The notes: generated by a model from the sequence alone, not told the origin. DNA of 64,000 nucleotides from JADJPO01 sp963724535 (GCA_963724535.1 CAVRVD010000013.1:186001-250000), one strand, 5' to 3'; shown: positions 1 through 8,777, counted from the stretch's first letter. Translations and numbers: made by a program.

Positions 1-196
1 CACGCTCTCCCGCGCCGCCTGGGCCGGGGTGCTCGGCGGGCCGGCGGTGCTGCTGCTCGCCGCCGTCGTCGGCGGCACGTTGCCGTCCTGGATGGTGGTC
101 GCGGCCCTGGCCGCCTTCGTCGCCGGCTTCGTCACCCTGGTCGCGCGGATGCCGGCAGAGCGCGACGACGACGGGGACGACGGCGCCGTCGTCTGA
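1..196 (+). CDS. C-terminal part of a membrane protein (partial)
   Basis: Reading frame open from base 2 to a TGA at 194-196, giving the last 64 residues of a protein whose start lies outside the window. The fragment has two hydrophobic stretches (around residues 9-23 and 32-46 of the fragment) separated by a short turn with Thr-Leu-Pro-Ser-Trp, then a short hydrophilic tail rich in Asp (RDDDGDD) that would be cytoplasmic. I do not recognise the family. It is convergent with the next gene, only 7 bases apart. Confidence 0.6.
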   Translation, partial: TLSRAAWAGVLGGPAVLLLAAVVGGTLPSWMVVAALAAFVAGFVTLVARMPAERDDDGDDGAVV

Positions 197-207
197 GCGC
201 TGCTCAG
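193..207. terminator. Short hairpin between convergent stop codons
   Basis: Perfect 6-bp inverted repeat CTGAGC-GCT-GCTCAG overlapping the stop codon of the upstream gene and that of the convergent downstream gene. It could end transcription from both sides, but the stem is short and has no T-tract, so this is a weak call. Confidence 0.3.
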
Positions 208-926
208 CGTGCCCGCAGCAGCGCGAGCACCGGGCGGTGGTCGCTGGCCCGGCGCACCAGGTGGTCGGCAACGCCGCCGTCGGTGTACGCCAGGACCTCC
301 AGCCCCGGCCCGACCAGGATGGCGTCGATCCGCCGGTCCGGCGAGCGGGCGGGGAAGGTCGGTGCCGCTGCCGGGTCCGGGTCGGCGGCGAGCCGGGTGA
401 GCAGCTGCCAGGCGACGCCGTCCGAGGTCTCGTTGAAGTCCCCGGCCACCACCACGGCACCGCGGCGGGCCAGGGTCGCCGCCGCGTCCGGTGGACCGTT
501 GAGCAGCACCTCGTGCACCAGGTGGGCGTGCTCGAGCCGCTGCGGCTCGGTCAGCGGCAGGTGCACGCTGGCCACGGCCAGCTCGACCGGACCACGTCGC
601 AGCGCGACCACCGCCACCCCTCGGCGGCGATGGTGCCAGGCGGCCACCGGCAGCCGGACCGCGCGCGCAGCCAGCACCGTCGTTCCCGCGGCGACCAGGA
701 CGGCGGTGCCGCCGCTGCGCCGGCCACCGACCGCGTGCCGCAGCGCCGCCGTCCGGGCCAGGGGCGCCGTGCGCAACCGCACCCCGCCCGGACGTCGCGG
801 CGCCTCCTGCAGGCACACCACATCGGCGTCCAACGCCCGCAGCACGGCTTCGAGGGCCATCGGGTCTCCGGACAGGTCCCGCACGTTCCAGGACGCGACC
901 CGGACCAGATCGGCATCGCCGGTCAT
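204..926 (-). CDS. Endonuclease/exonuclease/phosphatase (EEP) family protein
   Basis: 240-residue protein with the EEP hydrolase pattern: Asn14 in ASWNVRD, catalytic metal-binding Glu41 in CLQEA, GDFNE in the second half, and SDHRPV near the C-terminus carrying the Asp-His pair. These are the metal-dependent phosphodiesterase residues of the DNase I/exonuclease III superfamily. There is no signal peptide or membrane segment, so it should act in the cytoplasm. The substrate cannot be deduced (nucleic acid, phospholipid or inositol phosphate). It lies 40 bases downstream of the glucokinase gene on the same strand and could be its last operon partner. Confidence 0.85.
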   Translation of the reverse strand: MTGDADLVRVASWNVRDLSGDPMALEAVLRALDADVVCLQEAPRRPGGVRLRTAPLARTAALRHAVGGRRSGGTAVLVAAGTTVLAARAVRLPVAAWHHRRRGVAVVALRRGPVELAVASVHLPLTEPQRLEHAHLVHEVLLNGPPDAAATLARRGAVVVAGDFNETSDGVAWQLLTRLAADPDPAAAPTFPARSPDRRIDAILVGPGLEVLAYTDGGVADHLVRRASDHRPVLALLRAR

Positions 927-966
927 CGCGACCCCTTCACGATCGCCCCGCCACCACAGCCCGTCG

Positions 967-1917
967 TCAGCCCAGGCGGGCCAGGTCGGCGGCTCCGACC
1001 AGGCCCGCCTCCGGACCCAGCCGAGCGACGACGATCTCCGGCTCGGGTCGGAAGCCGCGGCCGGTCAGGGTACGCCGGAAGGACTCGCGGGCCGGGCGCA
1101 GCAGCAGCTCTCCGGCGTCGGAGACACCGCCCCCGATGACGAACATGCCCGGATCCAGGGCGGCGGCCAGGTTGGCCAGGCCGACGCCCAGCCACCGACC
1201 CACGTCCTCGAAGAGCTCCACCGCGCACGGGTCGCCGTCCCGGGCCGCCTCGGTGATCAGCGGGCCGATCAGGGCGTCGATGTCGCCGTCGACCCGTTCC
1301 ACCAACGGCACGGTGACCGGTGAGCCGGCCCGGGCCAGCTCGCGGGCCTCTCGGCCCAGCACGTTGCCGGAGGCGTACTGCTCCAGGCAGCCCCGGTTGC
1401 CACACTCGCAGCGGTGCCCGTCCGGCACCACCACCATGTGGCCGAACTCCCCCGCCATCCCGTACTGGCCGCGCTGAACCTTCCCGTCCAGGACGATGCC
1501 ACCGCCGATTCCGGTGCCCAGGGTGACGCACACCAGCCGGGACTGACCCTGACCGGCACCGAAGCGCCACTCCGCCCAGGCCGCCGCGTTGGCGTCGTTC
1601 TCGACCACTACCGGCAGGTCGAGAACCTGGGCGACGGCTGCCTGCAGGGGCTCGTTGCGCCAGGCCAGGTGCGGTGCGAAGAGCACCCGGGAGCGGGCGG
1701 CGTCGACGAACCCGGCCGCCCCGATGCCGACGGCCCGGATGTGATTCTCGGCCCGCAGCGCCTGGACCACCTCGACGATCGTCGACACCACGGCCTTGGG
1801 GTCCTTCGAGGGGGTCAGCCGGCGCTGCCGGGCCAGCACCCGGCCCTGCCGGTCCACCACCCCCGCGGCCACCTTGGTGCCACCGATGTCCACACCGACC
1901 GTCAGCATCGCCACCAC
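967..1917 (-). CDS. glk: ROK-family glucokinase
   Basis: 316-residue sugar kinase that should phosphorylate glucose with ATP in the cytoplasm. The N-terminal phosphate-binding loop is VGVDIGGTKVAAG. The ROK signature follows in the middle: catalytic ENDANAAAW, GTGIGGGI, then E-x-G-H and the zinc-type C-E-C-G-N-R-G-C-L-E cluster. Length is usual for actinobacterial Glk. Start choice: GTG at 1917 or the adjacent GTG at 1914 is favoured by an AGGA just upstream; an in-frame ATG at 1908 is possible but lies 12 bases from it. It is 13 bases downstream of a second ROK gene, so the two are probably cotranscribed paralogues. A polyphosphate-using variant cannot be excluded. Confidence 0.9.
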   Translation of the reverse strand: MVAMLTVGVDIGGTKVAAGVVDRQGRVLARQRRLTPSKDPKAVVSTIVEVVQALRAENHIRAVGIGAAGFVDAARSRVLFAPHLAWRNEPLQAAVAQVLDLPVVVENDANAAAWAEWRFGAGQGQSRLVCVTLGTGIGGGIVLDGKVQRGQYGMAGEFGHMVVVPDGHRCECGNRGCLEQYASGNVLGREARELARAGSPVTVPLVERVDGDIDALIGPLITEAARDGDPCAVELFEDVGRWLGVGLANLAAALDPGMFVIGGGVSDAGELLLRPARESFRRTLTGRGFRPEPEIVVARLGPEAGLVGAADLARLG

Positions 1918-1930
1918 CTGTCCTGGTCGG

Positions 1931-2923
1931 CTACCGGTACCGCGCGAGATCGGCGGCCCCCACCAGGCCGGCGTCGTTGCCGAGCGCGGCGGTCACCATC
2001 CGCAGGTGTGGCCGGTAGCTGCCCGCGGACAGCTCGGCTTCGTACGCCTGCCGCGCCGGCTCCAGCAGCAGGTCACCCGCCTCGCAGACCCCCCCGCCGA
2101 TGACCACCAGCTCCGGGTCGAGGACGTCGGCCAGGTCGGCGATCCCCTCGCCCAGCCACCGGCCCATCTCGGCCAGCAGCTCGCGAGCGGCCGGGTCGCC
2201 GGCCAGAGCGGCGCCGGTCACCATCCGTCCGTCGACGTCCTCGGCCCGGCCCCCGGCCAACTCCAGCAACACGGCGCCGCGTTGCGGGCTCCGGCGACAC
2301 AGGGCCCTCGCCTCACGCTCCAGGGCGCTGCCGGAGGTGTACTGCTCCCAGCAGCCCCGGCTGCCGCAGCCGCAGGGCAGCCCGCCGGGCACCATCCGTA
2401 CATGCCCCAGCTCGGCGGCACCACCGAAGCCGCCGCGAACCAGCGCGCCGTTCATCACGATGCCCGCACCCAGACCGGTTCCGATCGCGATGGTCACCAC
2501 GTCGCCGACACCGCGACCGGCCCCGAACCGGTGCTCGGCCCAGGCCGCCGCGTTGGCGTCGTTCTCCACCACCACCGGCAACCCGACCCGCTCGCCGATC
2601 AACATCCGCAGGGGGCGGTCGCGCATCGGCAGGTTGGGCGCGAACCGCAGCACCGACCGGCTGCGGTCGACGAAGGCGGCGACGGCCAGGCCCACGGCGC
2701 CGACCGCATGCCGCCGGCGCAACTGGTCGACGGCCGCACAGATACCGGCCTCGACGGCCTGGGCGGTGGCGCCCGGGGTGGGCAACCGGACCTGCTCGTG
2801 GATCACCCCGTCCAGGTCCACCACCCCAGCGGCGATCTTGGTCCCGCCGACGTCGACCCCGATCGTCCACTGCGTGCCGCCGGGTCCATCCGGACCGCCG
2901 ATCGCGTCGGACCCCGGCCTCAC
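1931..2923 (-). CDS. ROK-family sugar kinase, second copy
   Basis: 330 residues with the same order of motifs as its neighbour: IGVDVGGTKIAAG, ENDANAAAW, GTGLGAGIV, E-L-G-H and a C-G-C-G-S-R-G-C-W-E zinc cluster. The ATP loop and the catalytic Asp are present, so it should be active, on glucose or another hexose. About 20 residues precede the first loop and are unlike the neighbour. The GTG start overlaps the TGA of the preceding gene by 4 bases (GTGA at 2920-2923), which implies translational coupling. Tandem ROK genes suggest duplication with specialisation. Confidence 0.85.
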   Translation of the reverse strand: MRPGSDAIGGPDGPGGTQWTIGVDVGGTKIAAGVVDLDGVIHEQVRLPTPGATAQAVEAGICAAVDQLRRRHAVGAVGLAVAAFVDRSRSVLRFAPNLPMRDRPLRMLIGERVGLPVVVENDANAAAWAEHRFGAGRGVGDVVTIAIGTGLGAGIVMNGALVRGGFGGAAELGHVRMVPGGLPCGCGSRGCWEQYTSGSALEREARALCRRSPQRGAVLLELAGGRAEDVDGRMVTGAALAGDPAARELLAEMGRWLGEGIADLADVLDPELVVIGGGVCEAGDLLLEPARQAYEAELSAGSYRPHLRMVTAALGNDAGLVGAADLARYR

Positions 2924-3309
2924 TCGGCACCCTCGCCGATCTCGATCCGCTCGACCTCGATCGGTTCGGTGCGCATGGGTTCTGCTTCACCGGTCTCCGT
3001 GTCGGCCGGCTCCGGCTGCGGACTCAGCAGGGCCCGGACCCCGGCGGCGGCGGCGGAGACGGCCACGGCGAGGTGCTCGTACGCCTCGGGTCGCACCTGA
3101 CGCAGCACGGCCAACCCCTGGCACACCGGGCAGGCGCGGCAGGTCTCGCCTGCGCCGACCGGGTGGCCGGGCGCCATCGGATCGGCCTGTCCGACGGCTC
3201 GCACCGCCTCGGCCAGCCAGGCCTGCTCGGCGGCCACGTCACGGACGGAGTGGAGCAACCGGGCCAGGTCGTCGGCCAGGTCGTCCTCGGGACGCTCCGA
3301 TCGGCTCAT
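2920..3309 (-). CDS. Small conserved actinobacterial protein (DUF5304/Rv2183c-like)
   Basis: 129 residues from the ATG at 3307-3309. The N-terminal half is helical and charged, followed by a Cys motif C-R-A-C-P-V-C-Q and a helix rich in Ala/Val, then an acidic tail with many Glu-Pro. The same small gene sits beside the ArsA-like and SRPBCC genes in mycobacteria (Rv2183c-Rv2185c), which supports the family name. Function is unknown. It starts 10 bases after the ArsA-like gene and overlaps the downstream ROK kinase, so it is in the middle of an operon. The reading frame is open further upstream, but that part lies over the ArsA-like gene and is not coding-like. Confidence 0.7.
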   Translation of the reverse strand: MSRSERPEDDLADDLARLLHSVRDVAAEQAWLAEAVRAVGQADPMAPGHPVGAGETCRACPVCQGLAVLRQVRPEAYEHLAVAVSAAAAGVRALLSPQPEPADTETGEAEPMRTEPIEVERIEIGEGAE

Positions 3310-3319
3310 CGGGACCCGC

Positions 3320-4315
3320 TCACGGCTGTGGCCATAGCTCGGGGTCGGGCTCGAAACGCACCCGCAGCGCGGCCTCGAGCCGCCCCGGACGATCCAGCGC
3401 TGCCGCGGTGATCCGGCATCGGCGCAGCACCGCGGGCAGCCCCACCACCGCCGGTGGCAGGTCGCCCGCCGAGACGTCGAGCACGAGGTCGTCACCCAGC
3501 CGGTGCAGCTGCAGATCGGCGCGCCGCGCGTGCGGCAGGTCGAGCAGCAGGTCGTAGCCACCCGCCTCGGCCACCACCCGCCGGGCCGGTTGTTCCACCC
3601 GGTCGGCGTCGGCCCCGGCCGCGCCGCCATCGACGTCGTCCGGAACCGGCCGCACCCGGCAACCGTAGGCCGCCAGTCGCGGTGCCCAGTGCGCGACCTG
3701 GTCGATCCGGCCTCGGCGATGCAGGAGCCATAGGGCGCTCCCCTCGTCGGCGAGCACGTCCTGGGCGGCGCGCAACCGCTGCCGGACCACGTCGGCCAGC
3801 CGGCCGGCCGGGTCGGCGGACATCGTCATCGCCCGGTGGATGCGCCGTCCCACCGGAAGCGCGTGGTCGACCAGGGCGTGCAGCCCGGACGGCGCGGCCA
3901 GCAACCGGGCGGCCGACCGGGCCCCGCCCAGGTCCACGACCATCAGGTCGGCCGGGGCTCGCGCCAGGTCGTCGGCCAAGCCCAGCAACCAGGCGATCTC
4001 GGCCAGCCCGGGCAGAGTCGGCATCAGAACGTCGGGAAGGGGGTCCAGCCCCAGCTGGGCGCCGAGCTCAGCCAGCAGCGACCGGGAGCCGGGTTCGAGC
4101 GATTCGGTGTCCTGGCCCTGCCCATGGCCAGACCCGGTGAGGTCACCACCCACGATCAGGCCCGGCTCCTCGACGACCGGCCAGTCCCGTGGTCGAGACG
4201 CAGGGCCGTCCAGCAGCGCCGTCTTGACACCCTGGCGCGCCGCGCCCGCCGCGAGGGCAGCGGTAACCGTCGTGGTCTCGACGCCGTCGGCGCCGGTGAC
4301 CAGCAGAACGCGCAA
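3320..4315 (-). CDS. ArsA-like ATPase family protein with degenerate P-loop
   Basis: About 331 residues, beginning LRVLLVTGADGVETTTVTAA. The fold order and place resemble the Rv2184c-type ArsA/GET3-like ATPases, which are cytoplasmic and often linked to envelope functions. The nucleotide loop, which should read GKGGVGKT/S, is GADGVETTT, so both loop lysines are missing, and the usual switch after the first strand is replaced by LLDGPASRP. ATP hydrolysis is therefore doubtful. Start choice: TTG at 4313-4315 has a GAGGGG box 7 bases upstream; an ATG at 4346-4348 would overlap the SRPBCC gene by 29 bases and has no better site. It lies directly downstream of the SRPBCC gene in the same operon. 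Confidence 0.7.
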   Translation of the reverse strand: MRVLLVTGADGVETTTVTAALAAGAARQGVKTALLDGPASRPRDWPVVEEPGLIVGGDLTGSGHGQGQDTESLEPGSRSLLAELGAQLGLDPLPDVLMPTLPGLAEIAWLLGLADDLARAPADLMVVDLGGARSAARLLAAPSGLHALVDHALPVGRRIHRAMTMSADPAGRLADVVRQRLRAAQDVLADEGSALWLLHRRGRIDQVAHWAPRLAAYGCRVRPVPDDVDGGAAGADADRVEQPARRVVAEAGGYDLLLDLPHARRADLQLHRLGDDLVLDVSAGDLPPAVVGLPAVLRRCRITAAALDRPGRLEAALRVRFEPDPELWPQP

Positions 4316-4319
4316 CGGA

Positions 4320-4763
4320 CTACCCCTCGACGCGCTTCTTGAGCTCATGGAGCGCGGTGTCGATGATCATCTTCTCTGCCTTACGTCGAAGCATCCCCAG
4401 CATCGGCATCCGGACCTCGACGGCGAGCTCGTAGGTCACCTCGGTGCCGCCGGTGACCGCCCGCAGCCGGTAGGCGCCGTCCATCACCTTCAGCACGTTG
4501 CCCTCGACCAGGGTCCAGGAGACCACCCCGGTGCCCTTCTGAGTGACATCCCAGGTGTAGGCCAGCACATAGCTGTCCTTGATCGCACCGGCGTCGAGGG
4601 TGAAGGCCACCTGGTCGGCCCAGCCGTTCTCGTCCTCTGCGATCACCTCCGCGCTGCGCACGGCCCCGGTCCACTCGGGATAGGCCTCGAAGTCGGCGAT
4701 GACGTCGAGCACCTCCGCAGGCTGCGCGGACACGACGACGCTCGACTCGGTACGGTCCGCCAT
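4320..4763 (-). CDS. SRPBCC (START-like) family protein
   Basis: 147-residue protein of the polyketide-cyclase/START-like fold: N-terminal ADRTESSVVVSAQPAEV, then the PEWTGAV segment typical of this family, alternating beta strands, and a long C-terminal helix with RKAEKMIIDTALHELKKR. It is the positional counterpart of Rv2185c next to the ArsA-like gene. Such proteins bind hydrophobic ligands in a deep pocket; the ligand is unknown. AAAGGGG lies upstream of the ATG at 4763. It is probably the first gene of the leftward operon running to about base 204. Confidence 0.8.
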   Translation of the reverse strand: MADRTESSVVVSAQPAEVLDVIADFEAYPEWTGAVRSAEVIAEDENGWADQVAFTLDAGAIKDSYVLAYTWDVTQKGTGVVSWTLVEGNVLKVMDGAYRLRAVTGGTEVTYELAVEVRMPMLGMLRRKAEKMIIDTALHELKKRVEG

Positions 4764-4907
4764 GGCCAGACCGCCCCTTTCTCCCGGGACACCGGCCCAG
4801 GTCGCAGATCTGGCCGGTTCAGCGCGTCAGGCTACCTGGCCGGCCGACAATCCTGCAGCATCAGGTCGCTGCCCCGGCCGGCGCGACAGCGGATGGGCGC
4901 CTGCGGC

Positions 4908-5276
4908 TCACAGCAGCAGACCCGTCAGCCACATCATGGCCAGGAGAACCCCCAGGACCGCGCAGATGCCGCCGAGCGCGAGCAGGACCCGTGAAGCAGG
5001 GGACGGCGCGCTGGGTCCGCCTCGGCGGACCCAGGCGAGGGCGCCGGTCGAGGGATCCTTCGCGGACAGCTCAGCCATCAGCTCCAGCATCCGGTCCTCA
5101 CTGACTCGTCCGCCGACCAGGCTCGGCAGTCCTGGCGGCGTGCGGACCACCACGGTGGAGATGGGGCTGTGGCACTGCGGGCACCAGGCCTGGTCGGCCG
5201 GCACCCGTGCTCGGCAGCGCCGGCAGCGTCCGGGGACCGGCCGGGGGTGCGGGCGCGGAGCGGAGGCGGGCGTCAC
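4908..5276 (-). CDS. Zinc-ribbon protein with C-terminal membrane anchor
   Basis: 122 residues from a GTG at 5274-5276. A four-cysteine zinc ribbon (C-R-R-C then C-P-Q-C, 12 residues apart) is near residues 18-35. A hydrophilic middle with SEDRMLELMAELSAKD follows, and a single hydrophobic segment ends the chain (about residues 98-122, LLALGGICAVLGVLLAMMW). It would be a tail-anchored protein with the zinc ribbon in the cytoplasm. AGGAGG is present but ends only about one base before this start, which is unusually close. Divergent from the CpaE-like gene across about 207 bases. Function unknown. Confidence 0.65.
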   Translation of the reverse strand: MTPASAPRPHPRPVPGRCRRCRARVPADQAWCPQCHSPISTVVVRTPPGLPSLVGGRVSEDRMLELMAELSAKDPSTGALAWVRRGGPSAPSPASRVLLALGGICAVLGVLLAMMWLTGLLL

Positions 5277-5371
5277 CCCTCCTCGATCGGCCCGCGACCT
5301 GATCCGGTTGAGTCCATCCGCCGGGCCTGGCGTGCCGGTCCACGCACCGGATGTTCTCACGTGGCCGACTT

Positions 5372-5390
5372 GTCCGAGTCGTCCTCGGAC
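5372..5390. promoter_or_regulatory. Inverted repeat in divergent promoter region
   Basis: Perfect 7-bp inverted repeat GTCCGAG-TCGTC-CTCGGAC in the 207-base space between the zinc-ribbon gene (leftward) and the CpaE-like gene (rightward). The position suits an operator or a leader hairpin for one of them. No confident -10/-35 pair was seen in this stretch. Confidence 0.3.
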
Positions 5391-5483
5391 GCTCGGATTG
5401 TGCTGCACACTGACTGCTGTGCCAGCGCGGCGGGACGGCGCCCACCGCAGGCCGTCCACCATCCAGCCGACCCCCAGGTGCCC

Positions 5484-6668
5484 ATGACAGCGATCTTCGA
5501 CCCCGACCACGAAGTCGCGGTGGCGCTGCGTGCGGCGCTGGAGATGCCCGACCCGGCGGTCCCGGTAACCACACCCGAGGCCCTCGCCGCCTTCCTGCAG
5601 AATCACCCGGAGACCTCCGCCATCGTGTTCGGCCCGTCGGTCAGGTCCTCCGCCGCCCTGTCGCTGGCCACCTCGGTCCGGGCCGACCGACCGGACCTGG
5701 GCATGGTGCTGGTTCGGCATGGGCTGGACGACACCCTGCGCGGGCGAGCGGTGCGGTCCGGGATGTCCGAGGTCATCGAGCTCGGCGACACTCCGGGCCT
5801 CAACCGCGCCGTCCAGGAGTGCTTGGACGAGCCGAGCGGGCTCGGCCGGGTGGTCACCGTGTTCTCCACCAAGGGCGGCAGCGGCCGGACCACGTTGGCC
5901 ACCAACCTGGCCGCGGTCCTGGCCGGCGCAGGCGCGCGCGCGGTGGCCCTGGTCGACCTCGACTTCGTCTACGGGGACGTCGCCACCGCGCTGCACATCT
6001 CCCCCAGGGCCACCCTGGCCGACGCCGCCGAGCACCGCGGCCGGTTGCACCCCGAGGACCTGTCCGGGCTGCTGACCCCGTACTCGCCCGGGCTCGACGT
6101 CCTCGTCGCCCCGATCGCCCCGGCCGCGGCCCGACGGGTGAGCCCGATGCTGGTCGCCGAGGTGCTGCACGTGCTGCGCCGGCAGATGGACTACGTCGTC
6201 GTGGACACCCCGGCCGGTTTCGACGACCAGGTGCTCGCCGCGCTGGACCTGTCGCACCGGGTCGCCCTGATCACCACCCTGGACCTGCCGGCGTTGCGCA
6301 ACCTCAACTCCACCCTCCAGACTCTGCGCCTGCTCGGGTACCCCGAGGACCGCTGGCGGGTCGTGGTCAACCGGGCGGACTCGCAGGTGGGGCTGCCCCT
6401 GCAGGACGTCCAGGCCATGCTCGACGCGCCGATCGCCGCCTACATCCCCAGCTCGGGCGACGTGCCCGCCAGCGTCAACCGCGGCGCGCCGATCACCGTC
6501 GCGGATCCGACGCACCCGGTCAGCCGGGCCGTGCGCGAGCTCGCCGCGCGGCACCTCGAGGCGTACTGGCTGACCCAGCCGGCGGAGACCACCGAGCACG
6601 GTCCGGACGACGAGTCCGTCCCCCGCGCCGGCCCTCGCCTGGGATGGCGGCTCGGTCGCCGGCGATGA
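5484..6668 (+). CDS. CpaE/TadZ-like MinD-family ATPase
   Basis: 394 residues from the ATG at 5484. Residues 1-115 form a receiver-like domain without the normal phosphoacceptor arrangement. Residues 123 onward are a MinD/ParA ATPase: deviant Walker A FSTKGGSGRTT with the signature Lys130 kept but the second lysine replaced by Arg135, then VDLDFVYGD and VVVDTPAGFDD. This architecture (pseudo-receiver plus MinD ATPase) is that of CpaE/TadZ, which place Flp/Tad pili at the membrane. None of the other Tad machine genes (cpaF, tadB, tadC) is in the window. It precedes the pseudo-receiver/GAF gene by 179 bases. It could be a polarity or regulatory ATPase instead of a pilus factor. Confidence 0.8.
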   Translation: MTAIFDPDHEVAVALRAALEMPDPAVPVTTPEALAAFLQNHPETSAIVFGPSVRSSAALSLATSVRADRPDLGMVLVRHGLDDTLRGRAVRSGMSEVIELGDTPGLNRAVQECLDEPSGLGRVVTVFSTKGGSGRTTLATNLAAVLAGAGARAVALVDLDFVYGDVATALHISPRATLADAAEHRGRLHPEDLSGLLTPYSPGLDVLVAPIAPAAARRVSPMLVAEVLHVLRRQMDYVVVDTPAGFDDQVLAALDLSHRVALITTLDLPALRNLNSTLQTLRLLGYPEDRWRVVVNRADSQVGLPLQDVQAMLDAPIAAYIPSSGDVPASVNRGAPITVADPTHPVSRAVRELAARHLEAYWLTQPAETTEHGPDDESVPRAGPRLGWRLGRRR

Positions 6669-6847
6669 GGCGTCCGGCGGGTGCCTTGCCTGCCGGTAGC
6701 ACGTGGGGGCTGCCGGGTCGGGTCTTCGGCTGGTCACCTGGAGACGGTTCAGTGCAATGATGCGGGGGGCCGTTGTCGACGACGGCCACGCCCGGGGAGC
6801 CGGACGACCGCACGCACCTGCGTCGCGGGGGAAGGGAGTTTTCAGGG

Positions 6848-8698
6848 GTGGCACGTCTGCTCGTCGTCTCCCGGTCGATGGCGCTCTCCATGCGCCTGGC
6901 AGATGTCCACGAGGTCATCGAGCACCCCGTCGAGGCAATCGACCAGCTGAACCCCGAACTGGACGTGGACGCCGTGGTGCTCGACGTCGGGGAGCCGACG
7001 GTTGCGATCCACGCGCTCGACCAGCTGCGGACCTACGACGAGTCCGTCCCCGTACTCATCGTCTCCGGCTACCAGCCCGCCTGGGCTGGGCTGGCTTCGG
7101 TCGACATCCCCAAGGTCGTCGTGGTGCCGCTGCCGATCACCCGCTCTGCCCTGCTCGCAGGTGTCGACCGGTTGGTGCGGCTGCGCAACGCCGACCCCGG
7201 CGTGCCGCAGGACAGTCCTAGGGCCTGGGGTACCGAGCCCGAGGACACCTCACCCGAAGGCCGCGCCCAGTCCCACGTCGCCGAACCCGCACACCACGAA
7301 CCCGCACACCACGAACCCGGCTTCGCCGAGGCGGACGACGGCGGCGACCCGGTGGGTCTCGACGACACCGCGGTGCCAGACTCCGGCGCGGCGGGGGTCG
7401 ACCCCTACCCCCTGGACGGCTCCGACGCCGTTCACGCGATCCCCGAACCGATTCCCGAACCGATTCCCGAACCGGTGATCGAGATCGAGCAGTCGGTCGA
7501 GCCGGCCGTGCTCCCGATTGTCGAGCTTGCTGTCCCGTCCGTCGGCTGGGCCGCTGTCGAGCCTGCTCCCGATCCCGCCGACGCGGCCCTGCCGGAACCG
7601 GACACAGATCCCGCCGGGCCGCCGGTCGGCAGTCAGGTCGAACCGGGCTCCGACGACGCTGTCCTGAACTGGGATGAGCTGATCGCCCCCAGCCGGTCCT
7701 CAGAGCGGGGTAACCCTGCACACATCGCTCGGCACACCCGTCAACACGCGGCCGACTCCCGTGAGGAGGTCCCGGTCGACGAGGACGCCACGGCACCCCA
7801 GAGCATCGCGGCACCCCGGGAGACCGCGACCCGGCAGGAGACCGCCAACCAGCCAGACCACCTGCCCCCTCCGCCGCAGCCGGATCCCCCGCCACCGCTT
7901 CCGGCCTTCGAGCAGGCATCGACGTGGTCCACGCCATCGCGCCGAGCACCTGACCAGACGCTTGAGGGGCGCACCGCGTCGGACCCGCACTGGACGGTGG
8001 ACGACGCCGCCGAGCAGGACGTCCCGCAGTCTGCGAGGCCAGCCGCGCCGGGGCAGGTGTCTGTGGGCCTCCCCCCGCCACTGCCGCCGATCCTGCCGGC
8101 TCAGCAGGCACCTGCGCGCGAGGCAGCCCCCCCGGGGGTCGGCCGACCCGCGGCCCAACCACCGCCGCTGCCGAGCACCGCCCCGCAGGATCCGCCTCCA
8201 CTACCGCCCCCGACGCCCTCCGCCGGCGAGCTACCGCAGCGCGGTCCCAGCCCGGCCGGGGACACGAGATCGTTGATCCTGCCCTTCCCGATCGACGACG
8301 CGCACCGCGGCGAGGCGGTGGACTGGGCCGACCAGGAGTTCGACTGGTGGCGAACGGCGCGATCGGCGACCACCGAGGTCGGGCCGGCTGACCCGGACGG
8401 GCGCGAGCGCGCGGAGCCGCACGAGATTGCCGACGGCGCTTCCGGCCTCCTCGAGGGGTGGGACCCGCCGACGGCGACCGAGCACGTCATCCTTTCGGAC
8501 AGCTGGAGCGCCGCACGACCTGGCCCGGCCCCGCAGCAGGATGCCGACGACCCCCTGGCCGACGAGACCGGGCTCGTCGAGCCCCCAGTCGTCGAGCCCC
8601 CGATCGACGAAGGCCCTCGCGCGGCGGACCCGGTCGATGACGAGGGGATCGACGACCACGAGGGGATAGGCGATCGACGACCAGGAGGGGTTCGATGA
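6848..8698 (+). CDS. Pseudo-receiver protein with long Pro/Ala-rich region (upstream part of a frameshifted gene)
   Basis: 616 codons from a GTG at 6848 that follows GAAGGGAG at good distance. Residues 1-115 resemble a response-regulator receiver: central strand VVLDVGE with Asp46, and strand VPVLIVSGY. The N-terminal acidic pair is replaced by SRS and the conserved Lys is missing (VVVPLP), so it is probably a pseudo-receiver. The remaining 500 residues are low complexity, rich in Pro, Glu, Asp and Ala, with short repeats (EPIP repeated, PAHHE twice) and polyproline clusters. The frame ends at 8698, just after the point where a one-base shift would let it continue into the GAF-domain frame. 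I believe the two parts form one gene of about 1,087 residues. Confidence 0.7.
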   Translation: MARLLVVSRSMALSMRLADVHEVIEHPVEAIDQLNPELDVDAVVLDVGEPTVAIHALDQLRTYDESVPVLIVSGYQPAWAGLASVDIPKVVVVPLPITRSALLAGVDRLVRLRNADPGVPQDSPRAWGTEPEDTSPEGRAQSHVAEPAHHEPAHHEPGFAEADDGGDPVGLDDTAVPDSGAAGVDPYPLDGSDAVHAIPEPIPEPIPEPVIEIEQSVEPAVLPIVELAVPSVGWAAVEPAPDPADAALPEPDTDPAGPPVGSQVEPGSDDAVLNWDELIAPSRSSERGNPAHIARHTRQHAADSREEVPVDEDATAPQSIAAPRETATRQETANQPDHLPPPPQPDPPPPLPAFEQASTWSTPSRRAPDQTLEGRTASDPHWTVDDAAEQDVPQSARPAAPGQVSVGLPPPLPPILPAQQAPAREAAPPGVGRPAAQPPPLPSTAPQDPPPLPPPTPSAGELPQRGPSPAGDTRSLILPFPIDDAHRGEAVDWADQEFDWWRTARSATTEVGPADPDGRERAEPHEIADGASGLLEGWDPPTATEHVILSDSWSAARPGPAPQQDADDPLADETGLVEPPVVEPPIDEGPRAADPVDDEGIDDHEGIGDRRPGGVR

Positions 8699-8777
8699 GG
8701 AGGGTTCAGACGTCGAGGGTCTGGCCGACTGCGAACCTGCCGACGAGGTAGGCGACGACCCGGCCGCTGCCGCCCCG

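Noticed and set aside
5277..6854. Long open frame on the minus strand opposite the CpaE-like gene (continuing from the zinc-ribbon gene)
   Set aside because: It is open only because GC-rich codons on the plus strand leave few stops on the other strand; composition is Gly/Arg/His-rich with no domain, and the real start of the zinc-ribbon gene is at 5276.
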